Origin: Ruegeria sp. ANG-R | GTDB taxonomy: Bacteria > Pseudomonadota > Alphaproteobacteria > Rhodobacterales > Rhodobacteraceae | Assembly: GCF_000813985.1 (NCBI RefSeq) | Contig: NZ_JWLJ01000001.1 | Location: 124,001 to 188,000 of the forward strand | DNA: 64,000 bases | Reading direction: 5' to 3' | Shown here: in pieces, positions 54,915 through 62,160 of the stretch | Numbering within the stretch: position 1 is the first letter of the stretch | Layout: every line of letters starts with the position of its first letter | Translations under genes and position numbers: made by a program | Notes under the pieces: model-generated | What the model saw: only the letters and a program-made list of their open reading frames with translations | Databases searched by the model: none | Told to the model about the DNA's origin: nothing

Positions 54915-55838
54915 TCAGGCGAATTGCCTTAATGCCTGCTGCGCGTTGTCCTGAGTGGTGATGTCTGACAGAGTCCCATCAATGTTGGCTTGATCCACAA
55001 CCGGCCCGGTAGGGTACCCGATTTGACTGGCGTAGAAGTGGCCGGTCTTGAATTCCGGGTTCAGCAAGCCGTCCAGATACCGTTTTGCCCCGGCTTCAAC
55101 GCTGTGCATCATGCCGAACAGGGGCATCAGCACGCCGCCGACATGTTTGAAGACAATGCGTTTCATAAGTGGCAGGTCGTCAAAGCCAGCAGTTCCTGCG
55201 GTGCCTCCGGGGCTCATGGTGACAAAGCGAATATGGGGGTGCTGACGCGCCATCGCTCCCATCCACAGAGTCGCGGTGAGTTTGGCGTAACCGTAGGTCT
55301 GCATCGGATCGCCCTCGGGGCCGAACTTGCTGCCGTCGGCGATTGATTTGAACTCGTCCACTGTTCCATCGGACAGGTCGGGGCGGTGCATACCCATTTT
55401 AGGAATACCACGAGCAGCCTCGGACCCAGCGTATAGGATTGTGGATGTTACCAACTGACGCTCAAGCAACGCGTCTACCAACACCACGTGCCCCAGAACG
55501 TTTGTTGCGAAAATGTTGGTCACGCCATCGCTAGTGAGGCTGTTTGGGTTCTGCCCGCCCGTTCCACCCGCATTTAGGATTACGGCGTCGATCTGGGTGG
55601 AAAGCTCGGCCACAGCTGCGCGAACCGAAACCGGATCGGTCACGTCCATCAGGACAATTTCAAAGATATTGCGTCCGGTCTCACGTTCCAGCGCTGTTTT
55701 TGCGGCTTTCGCTTTGGTTGGGTTGCGGCAGGCCAGATAGACTTTGGATATGCCTTTTCTCAGCGCAAGCTGCCGGGCCGCCTCGCGACCAAGCCCGGCA
55801 TTTGCGCCGGTGATCAATACAGATTGTATCTGGTTCAT
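54915..55838 (-). CDS. SDR family oxidoreductase (long, protochlorophyllide-reductase-like)
   Basis: A 307-aa short-chain dehydrogenase. The ATG at 55838 is where the Rossmann fold starts (SVLITGANAGLGREAARQLA); a 74-codon upstream extension is rejected. NAGGTGGQNPN and YGYAKLTATLW (Y and K) complete the active site. Divergent from a LysR gene 111 bases away. Confidence 0.9.
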   Translation of the reverse strand: MNQIQSVLITGANAGLGREAARQLALRKGISKVYLACRNPTKAKAAKTALERETGRNIFEIVLMDVTDPVSVRAAVAELSTQIDAVILNAGGTGGQNPNSLTSDGVTNIFATNVLGHVVLVDALLERQLVTSTILYAGSEAARGIPKMGMHRPDLSDGTVDEFKSIADGSKFGPEGDPMQTYGYAKLTATLWMGAMARQHPHIRFVTMSPGGTAGTAGFDDLPLMKRIVFKHVGGVLMPLFGMMHSVEAGAKRYLDGLLNPEFKTGHFYASQIGYPTGPVVDQANIDGTLSDITTQDNAQQALRQFA

Positions 55839-55949
55839 CGGGTAGAGTCCCTGGGTTTGTGTTTGATAGGTCCAAGGTAATCCGGTCAACATATGATCTA
55901 TAGATAGGAATTTCTGGACATGATGCATCAAAAATGAAACACACATCTC

Positions 55950-56873
55950 ATGTCGATCAAGGAAAGCCACTCTCTGAATTGGGACGATCTGAAGTATTTT
56001 CTGGCCGTTGCCAGAACCGGAACTCTTCGGGGCGCAGCTGACAGTATTCAGGTGAACCACACCACGCTGACGCGCAGAGTTTCAGTCATGGAAGAGCGCG
56101 TCGGCAGCCGGTTGTTCGATCGCTCAAGATCCGGCCTCGCCTTGACACAGCTTGGCGAAGACCTGATGCCCCATGCCGAACGCGTCGAGCAGGAAATGTC
56201 CGCAGCGTCACGTGTCATTGTTGGCCGGGATGCGCAACCGTCGGGCACAGTCTACGTAACTCTTCCTCATGGCTTGGCGATGACATCACTAATGGATGAT
56301 TTTGCGGCCTTTGCAGACCTTTATCCGGACATTACGCTCAACATGAATTTCACAAACGATATTCGCGACCTGATGCGTCGGGAAGCTGACGTTTCGCTGC
56401 GTATCGCCGATGAGGTGACGGACGATGTGGTCGGGCGAAAGCTTGTCCGGATGTCACAGGCAGCCTATTGCACGCGCGGCTACGCCGAACGGATCAGCGA
56501 CAATGGCGGCGAGGGGCTCCACCTGATCGGCTGGCATGAGCCTGAAGATGCCACCACCGCGAAGTGGGTGAAAGACAGCTACTACCCCAAGGCCACCCTG
56601 AAGCACCGCGTCTCTGAACTGGTTCCCCTGATCACGCTGGCGGCCTCGGGGTTGGGCATGGCCTATCTTGCGTGCAACCTTGGAGACCGTCATCCCAGCC
56701 TGATCCGTGCACCGTTCCAAAAGCCGATGCCTTATCGAAACATCTGGCTCTTGCTGCATCGTGATCTTCGAAATACGGCGCGGGTCCGGTTGTTGGTCGA
56801 TTTTCTGGCCAAGCAGGTCAGGTCCAGGCGAAATGAGTTCTGGATATCGGGGACTGTAGCACCATGTAAGTAG
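55950..56873 (+). CDS. LysR family transcriptional regulator
   Basis: A 307-aa regulator. Helix-turn-helix: WDDLKYFLAVARTGTLRGAADSIQVNHTTLTRRVSVMEERVGSRLF. Effector domain from about residue 95. Likely regulates the divergent SDR and DUF4345-like genes. Confidence 0.93.
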   Translation: MSIKESHSLNWDDLKYFLAVARTGTLRGAADSIQVNHTTLTRRVSVMEERVGSRLFDRSRSGLALTQLGEDLMPHAERVEQEMSAASRVIVGRDAQPSGTVYVTLPHGLAMTSLMDDFAAFADLYPDITLNMNFTNDIRDLMRREADVSLRIADEVTDDVVGRKLVRMSQAAYCTRGYAERISDNGGEGLHLIGWHEPEDATTAKWVKDSYYPKATLKHRVSELVPLITLAASGLGMAYLACNLGDRHPSLIRAPFQKPMPYRNIWLLLHRDLRNTARVRLLVDFLAKQVRSRRNEFWISGTVAPCK

Positions 56874-57402
56874 CCATTTGTTAAGGGTGGGTGCTAAATA
56901 GAGCTTAGTCGTATGCTGTAAGGACATACCATTCCCACATTTCTTGGGTCCTCTTACTTTTTTTCAATCGCGTCCAATTTCGGCGAAATCGTTTGCTACG
57001 AAATCAATCAATGTACGGATCGGCAGGCGGCGGGCTCTACTATCTGAACATCGCGCCTATATTCTAGGCGTCAATCGGAAAGGTGCTGAGCGAGCTTGGG
57101 AGCGAATTGATGCGCCGCAGCGTGACGGCGTTCAGTTTCAATTTTTAGAATGCATCTACGAAGAAGGCATGAAAGTAGCAGGGTGGAAATGCCCAACAAC
57201 GATCATGGGTCTTGATTATCTCAGACCCTCGAGCTCGTCTTCAGATGTTTCGGACGAAGTTGTCCTTCGCGGCACTTTCTGGACATGTCGTCACCAAGTG
57301 CTTCACGGTAGAAACGCGATGCTTGTAAGACCAACTCGAGTTTGGACGGAAGCTCCAGAGGTCCGAGGTTGAACTGAGATCATGTTCACCGAAGCCTGCC
57401 TT
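56874..57402. other. Gap with one doubtful frame
   Basis: About 530 bases between lysR and the TonB gene. A plus-strand frame from a TTG at 56944 to 57372 (142 codons) contains GLDYLRPSSSSSDVSDEVVLRGTF but has no family I know and no ribosome site. It is convergent with the TonB operon. No clear terminator. Confidence 0.3.
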
Positions 57403-58248
57403 CTATCGCTTGGCTAGCTGGATTGGGACTCTGAACTTAAAGGTTTCTCCCCTCAGTTCCTTTGGCGCTTTGGGAAAGCGTTTTGCGCGGGCCACGGCGT
57501 CCATTGCTGCTTTGTCCAGTTCTGGCACGCCGGAAGAGCTTCTCAGGCGATAAGCCACAAGTTTTCCATCGCGTGATACCTGCATCTCGATGGTCACACT
57601 TCCGCTGGCTTTTGACCTACTTGGATAGCGTTTGTTGCGATCAATCCGTGCGCGGATCTTGGCACCCCAGACGGCCTGTAACCGGGCCGTCTTGCCGGGG
57701 TCGCCGGTTGTGACCTTGGCGTCGCCTGCACCGGCTTGCGCACCGCCACCAGACCCGACCGCGACCTCTTTTTGCCGCCCGGCCGAGGTCTGATTGGCCT
57801 TCAGTCCCTCTTTGGGCTGCTTCTGCACAGGACGGGGTTGGGGCCGCGTGTCGGGTGTCGGGTCTGCCTCGACCCTCGGCTCCGGCGGTGGGGGGGGCGG
57901 AGGTGTTGTCTCGATTTCGACGTCCTGCTCAATCTCGGGCTGCGAGATGGCCGCACGCATCGCTGCATTTGGTGCGGGTGTCAGATCAATCTGAGGCAAG
58001 GTGGGTGTTTCTGCCCTAATTGCTTGCGGCGCGGCAAGCTCGGGTTGTACGACAGGAGACACAACGGGTGGGCGTTCCCAGGATTTGACCATCTCGACCA
58101 CCGTTGGGGCGGCGGCTTGAATCGAGACCATCGCATCACCACCGCTGCCGCCCGATTGGACCCCTGATACCGGACCTTTTGCAAAGGCGAGGATATGCAG
58201 CGCGATGGCAAGAACCACGAAGATGCCGAACTCGACCCCCCGCCTCAT
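57403..58248 (-). CDS. TonB family protein
   Basis: A 281-aa energy transducer: one N-terminal helix (EFGIFVVLAIALHILAFA), a proline-rich spacer (PPPPPPEPRVEADPTPDTRP) and the C-terminal TonB domain (IDRNKRYPSRSKASGSVTIEMQVSRDGKL, then SSGVPELDKAAMDAVARAKRFP). It carries proton-motive energy from ExbB/ExbD to the outer-membrane receptor. Start overlaps the exbD stop (ATGA). Last gene of its operon. Confidence 0.93.
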   Translation of the reverse strand: MRRGVEFGIFVVLAIALHILAFAKGPVSGVQSGGSGGDAMVSIQAAAPTVVEMVKSWERPPVVSPVVQPELAAPQAIRAETPTLPQIDLTPAPNAAMRAAISQPEIEQDVEIETTPPPPPPPEPRVEADPTPDTRPQPRPVQKQPKEGLKANQTSAGRQKEVAVGSGGGAQAGAGDAKVTTGDPGKTARLQAVWGAKIRARIDRNKRYPSRSKASGSVTIEMQVSRDGKLVAYRLRSSSGVPELDKAAMDAVARAKRFPKAPKELRGETFKFRVPIQLAKR

Positions 58249-58631
58249 TGCGCCGTCACAATCAATTCGACGCGCGACAGACCGGCCAAGGCAAGCTTTT
58301 GCAACAGTCCGGCCAACACACGCGCTTCAACCTCGCCATCGGCCCGAACCTGAATGGCCTGTTCGTCGTCAGCGATCGCGGTGATCGCGGCCAGAGCCGC
58401 GGCATCTTCGGCACCTTCGAACGATGTCTTCCCGGTTTTGTCGACATAGAGAACGCGCTCGACCTCGGGTTCGGTTTCCAAGCTGGCGCTGGGCGGTGCC
58501 ACGTCAAAGGGTTCGGGCCTCGCAAGGTTCGAGGTCATCAGGAAGAATATGAGCAACAGGAATACGACGTTGATCATCGGCACGATCGATTCAGAACGCG
58601 GTCGGCGGGTTGGGGCTGAGAAATCCATCAC
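58245..58631 (-). CDS. ExbD/TolR family protein (second copy)
   Basis: A 128-aa inner-membrane protein with one helix (MINVVFLLLIFFLMTSNLA) and a periplasmic domain. The proton-path aspartate of ExbD (normally in the helix start, DVVFLL) is replaced by asparagine here (MINVVFLL). The adjacent copy keeps it. The pair probably forms a mixed ExbD dimer. It begins one base after the stop of the first exbD. Confidence 0.88.
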   Translation of the reverse strand: MMDFSAPTRRPRSESIVPMINVVFLLLIFFLMTSNLARPEPFDVAPPSASLETEPEVERVLYVDKTGKTSFEGAEDAAALAAITAIADDEQAIQVRADGEVEARVLAGLLQKLALAGLSRVELIVTAQ

Positions 58632-58632
58632 T

Positions 58633-59004
58633 CTACTCCACCAGAACGACCGAGCTGTATCCGGCCTGTCGCAAGCTCTCGGTCACGGTCACGATGCGCT
58701 GCAGGCTGGTCCCGTCCTGGCCGCGTAAGATCAGCATGTCCGTAGGGGACCGCATCAGCGGTGCCAGCGCCTGCGGCAGGTCCACCATATCAACCCCGTT
58801 CAACGTCACTTTGTCCGGATAGATATCGATCAGGCGCGGCGGTCCGGTGTACTCACCACCCGTCGATGCCAGCGGCAACGGCACGATCGCATCCACCCCG
58901 AACCGCGAAGCCAGCATGAAGAATACCAGCAGCAGAAACACCACGTCGATCATCGGGGTGAGGCTGGGCTTGCGTCTTGCTCGGCCGGGCGGGGCGAACT
59001 GCAT
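58633..59004 (-). CDS. ExbD/TolR family protein (first copy)
   Basis: A 123-aa protein with the usual LTPMIDVVFLLLVFFMLAS helix and its conserved aspartate in MIDVV. The C-terminal periplasmic domain has LRGQDGTSLQRIVTVTESLRQAGYSSVVLV. It sits between exbB and the second exbD with 1- to 3-base spacing. Confidence 0.92.
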   Translation of the reverse strand: MQFAPPGRARRKPSLTPMIDVVFLLLVFFMLASRFGVDAIVPLPLASTGGEYTGPPRLIDIYPDKVTLNGVDMVDLPQALAPLMRSPTDMLILRGQDGTSLQRIVTVTESLRQAGYSSVVLVE

Positions 59005-59007
59005 GGG

Positions 59008-59925
59008 CTATTCCGCTGCCAGTTTCAGGTCATCGGGCGCTTGAAACACGAACAAACGGGTCGCGCCGTCCTCAACATCGCGGCGGATGCGGTCGATCAC
59101 TGCCTCGAACCAGGTCAGCGCAGCCGAGGCTGGAATGGCGACGGCCATCCCGGCCGCGGTGGTCAGAAGCGCCTCCCAGATGCCGCCCGCCAACAGCGCG
59201 GGATCAGCACGGTTTCCGGACTGTTGCAGAGCCTGGAACGCGGCGATCATGCCCAGAACGGTGCCCAGCAGACCCAGCAGTGGGGCAATGGTCGCAATCA
59301 GTTCGAGCGCTCGCAACCCGGTGCCCGCCTGCGCGATTTCACGCTTGGCGACGCGCGCGGTTTCCTCGCGCGCCCGGTCTTCGGGCAGAGCGCGGATTGC
59401 GCCGATGGCATGGGCGACGACCCTGGACCGGATGCCCCTGCGCCCGGCCACGGTGGCCAACGCAGCATCTGGCTGACCGCTTTCAAACAGATCCACCGCT
59501 TTGCCGGCTTTACCGCGTGACCACGCACCGATCAGCGCCAGCCGCCAGATTTTCCACAGGATCAGCGCAACGGTGATGACCGACAGTGCCGCAATGGCCC
59601 AGATGGACGGACCGCCATCACGCAGGAACGCAGTCGCGTCGGCCGAGGCGTCCTGCGCTGCCTGCACAACCTCTTGCTGAGGGGTGAGCGGTTCGACCGG
59701 CGACAGAACCACCGGCGCCTCCTCCGGGTTTGCGGTCGCGGCTTCGGAGGCGACCGGGGTTCCGTCAGGCGCAGGTGTCGGAATGGGGGTTTCGGGCAGC
59801 GATGGTGCTGTCTCTGCCAAAGCAGGGCTTTGCGTAGAAACTTCGGGGGCAGGTTGCGTCTCCTGCGCGGCCAGAAAGGTGGGAGTCACGGCAAGCGCGG
59901 CCACAAGGATCATTCGCGGGGTCAT
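59008..59925 (-). CDS. ExbB/TolQ proton-channel protein with exported N-terminal extension
   Basis: A 305-aa ExbB-type protein. The ATG at 59925 overlaps the preceding stop (ATGA). Residues 1-20 are a signal peptide (LVAALAVTPTFLAAQ), followed by about 75 residues rich in proline, threonine and alanine. Then come the three ExbB helices: SIWAIAALSVITVALILWKIW, LIATIAPLLGLLGTVLGMIAAFQA, and LLTTAAGMAVAIPASAALTWF. Long ExbB with such an extension are known in alphaproteobacterial heme-uptake systems. Confidence 0.93.
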   Translation of the reverse strand: MTPRMILVAALAVTPTFLAAQETQPAPEVSTQSPALAETAPSLPETPIPTPAPDGTPVASEAATANPEEAPVVLSPVEPLTPQQEVVQAAQDASADATAFLRDGGPSIWAIAALSVITVALILWKIWRLALIGAWSRGKAGKAVDLFESGQPDAALATVAGRRGIRSRVVAHAIGAIRALPEDRAREETARVAKREIAQAGTGLRALELIATIAPLLGLLGTVLGMIAAFQALQQSGNRADPALLAGGIWEALLTTAAGMAVAIPASAALTWFEAVIDRIRRDVEDGATRLFVFQAPDDLKLAAE

Positions 59926-60971
59926 GAGCGGCTCCAATAGGCCGAGAGATAAGATTGGGTGGGATCGCCGTTGCGGTTTTTGAAACCCGCGCGAACGCGC
60001 AGAACTTCGCTTTTCTCGGAGGCAACCCAGAGATAATGGTCGGGCCTTTCCAGATGCCCGGCGAGTGCAAGCGCGCCGAGATCCAACCCTGCCGCACGTC
60101 GATGCCAGATCACCGAGACGCCCTTGGGCGCGGTGATCGGATAGTTGCAGTTCGCGCCTTCGTCAGCCAGCAGGTTCACGTGACCGATGGTGTCGGGAGA
60201 GAGGGACTCGAGAATACGAGCGAGGGCGGGAAACGCTGTTTCATCCGCATAGGCCAGCAGGCGGTTGGTCGGCGGAATGCCCGCCCCAACCGGGCCGGAT
60301 ATCCCCAACTCGGCGCCAGGATGGGCAGAACTGGCCCAATCGGTCACACGACCGCCTTCGTGCAGGAAGATGTCGACATCCAGAGTACGGGCTTTGCGAT
60401 CGATCGAACGCACCGTATAGATAGGACGGTGCAGCGCGTGATCCCCTTTGGGCCAGATCGTCGTGCCGTTCGCCGCAAGTGTCGGCCATTGAGCGGGCGC
60501 AACACCCGTAGGCGGCAGCACCAGACGGAAATGAATCGCGTCATCCTGAAACCCGGACAGATCCGGTAGGGATGCCCGCACCCGTAGAAAAGCGCGGCCC
60601 ACGGGCGTCACGGACTGCACCCGCGCGAAATGGAAGTTCGAAGGCTGCTCTCCAGCCTGATCAGCACCCGACCAGCGCAAACCTTCGACCATTTCCGGGG
60701 CGACCTGAGCCAACCGTTCCACCAGCCCTTCTTTCAGAACTTGCACCCATTCAGGACGAGAGGACTGCACACGCGCCTGAACGCCCCGCGCGGTCGGTGA
60801 GAACGACAGCAGGCCGCGCATGAGCTGAACGGTGATTTCAACATCACTGTCCGCGTGGACCGTCAGGTCTCGGGTTGTTGCCTCGTGCCGCAGAACCCTG
60901 CGGATGGCATCGAAGGTCAGCCCCGGTATATGCGCCTCAGACTGTTGCGGGAAATCGGAATGCAGGGTCAA
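59922..60971 (-). CDS. Siderophore-interacting flavoprotein (SIP) with N-terminal DUF2218-like domain
   Basis: A 349-aa protein. The N-terminal about 100 residues (HADSDVEITVQLMRGLLSFSPTARGVQARV) look like DUF2218. From about residue 115 it has the FAD site RPIYTVRSIDRKARTLDVDIFLH and GPVGAGIPPTNRLLAYADETAFPALARIL, the ViuB/FhuF-like ferric-siderophore reductase pattern. It releases iron from imported chelates or reduces heme-like cargo in the cytoplasm. First gene of the tonB operon, so the promoter is in the gap to its right. Confidence 0.88.
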   Translation of the reverse strand: MTLHSDFPQQSEAHIPGLTFDAIRRVLRHEATTRDLTVHADSDVEITVQLMRGLLSFSPTARGVQARVQSSRPEWVQVLKEGLVERLAQVAPEMVEGLRWSGADQAGEQPSNFHFARVQSVTPVGRAFLRVRASLPDLSGFQDDAIHFRLVLPPTGVAPAQWPTLAANGTTIWPKGDHALHRPIYTVRSIDRKARTLDVDIFLHEGGRVTDWASSAHPGAELGISGPVGAGIPPTNRLLAYADETAFPALARILESLSPDTIGHVNLLADEGANCNYPITAPKGVSVIWHRRAAGLDLGALALAGHLERPDHYLWVASEKSEVLRVRAGFKNRNGDPTQSYLSAYWSRS

Positions 60972-61353
60972 GGCATCTGCATCCCGGTTTGATCTGTAAG
61001 GTTCATGGCGCCATCCACCTCATACGACGGTTGGCCCGCACGGGCCCCGGCAATCGTCGATCTGTTCACGAGATTTGGCTGGATCGCGGAAACAAGAGGG
61101 GTGAAACGCAATCTGGCTGACGGGTTCAAAACCCCGTCATCCGTCCCGTCCTAAAATTCCTGTGTGATCTTGTCAAGTTTATGGCTGTAAACCTCAGAAG
61201 CCCCTGATGGAGCACCCCTGTTGTAATTTCCGACTATTTTTGTCATATATTTTTCGGCTTAGTCAGATCCTTCGGAATCACGCCCGGCCTTCCCAACATT
61301 TCAGTTCATAGCGGCCCAAGGACAGTGGGGTCTGATCGTAAGGACAACAGGCA
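60972..61353. other. Divergent region upstream of the SIP-TonB operon
   Basis: About 380 bases with promoters for the leftward SIP-exbBDD-tonB operon and the rightward small-gene pair. AT-rich between 61200 and 61260, where a promoter is likely. I searched by eye for a Fur, RirA or Irr box and found no convincing match. Confidence 0.4.
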
Positions 61354-61575
61354 ATGAAATCGATCCTGAGCACGATGCTGGCCACCGATGATGTCGCCAG
61401 CCAGTTCGGATGCAAGCTGAAACCCCAGCTGCGCGCGGCAATCCAAGCCGATCTGAGGTTTCCGGTACATGCTGCATCGCCGCTTCCTCAACCCGGGCAG
61501 ATACAAAACGATTTGCCTGCGAATGTCATGAGGCTGTCAGTGCAAACGCCCCCAAAGCAAAGGTCATCAGCATGA
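61354..61575 (+). CDS. Small hypothetical protein (upstream member of a coupled pair)
   Basis: A 73-aa protein starting at an ATG preceded by AAGGACAACAGG. Sequence: ILSTMLATDDVASQFGCKLKPQLRAAI, then proline-rich (HAASPLPQPGQIQND). Its stop overlaps the next start (ATGA), which supports both being genes. Not recognised. The position between TonB genes and a TonB-dependent receptor suggests an iron or heme link. Confidence 0.5.
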   Translation: MKSILSTMLATDDVASQFGCKLKPQLRAAIQADLRFPVHAASPLPQPGQIQNDLPANVMRLSVQTPPKQRSSA

Positions 61576-62078
61576 CGGCACATCATCTCGCAGACCCGAA
61601 CGACGGAATGCAGGTCGGCGACTCCTTTCCATTCGACAACTTCGAGAAGGGTCTGTTGATTGTCGCGCGGCATCATCTGGATGCGCTGCGTTGCCCGGAA
61701 ACTCAGGCTTGGCATCTGGCCTATTCCATAGCATCCGAGCGATGGGGCGATCGAATTGGATTGCCTGTGGCCCATCTGCTGGCACGATTCCTGAAGTTTG
61801 TTGTGCAAAGCCGCGACGGAGTGTTCGCCCATATTGACCCGTTTTGCGCAGACAGCCGCGATCTGATCACGACGGATGAGGCTTCGCTGCTGTTCGTTCT
61901 GCACCATATGCGCCGCGATGAGACACCTGCAGCCCGACAGGCGGTTGAAGACCTGACACTCGGACGCCTAGATCCGGACGTGATCCGGTCTGGTCTGACT
62001 TTTGCGGACCGCTTTCCCAGCGGTCCGCGCCCCGACGCACAGCGTGTGTCAGGCGCTCGGTTGCGGGTCGTGTCCTGA
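61572..62078 (+). CDS. Hypothetical protein
   Basis: A 168-aa protein. The ATG at 61572 overlaps the preceding stop; the longer frame from 61410 is the antisense-like extension and is not used. Helical, with DNFEKGLLIVARHHLDALRCPETQAWHLAYSIASERWG and ADSRDLITTDEASLLFVLHHMRRDETPAARQAVEDL. Several histidines (ARHHLD, VLHHMRRD) could bind metal or heme. No family recognised. Confidence 0.6.
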   Translation: MTAHHLADPNDGMQVGDSFPFDNFEKGLLIVARHHLDALRCPETQAWHLAYSIASERWGDRIGLPVAHLLARFLKFVVQSRDGVFAHIDPFCADSRDLITTDEASLLFVLHHMRRDETPAARQAVEDLTLGRLDPDVIRSGLTFADRFPSGPRPDAQRVSGARLRVVS

Positions 62079-62110
62079 CCCGAATTTGCGGTCCATGCAG
62101 GTATGAAAAA

Positions 62111-62137
62111 GCGCCCGCCGGTTTTCCCGGCGGGCGC
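62111..62137 (-). terminator. Rho-independent terminator of the receptor gene
   Basis: Perfect 11-bp stem GCGCCCGCCGG / CCGGCGGGCGC with a 5-base loop. On the minus strand it is followed by TTTTT (62106-62110). It lies 23 bases beyond the receptor stop, and it can also stop the convergent small-gene pair. Confidence 0.9.
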
Positions 62138-62160
62138 ATCTGCGTTTCTGCTCGATTTTA

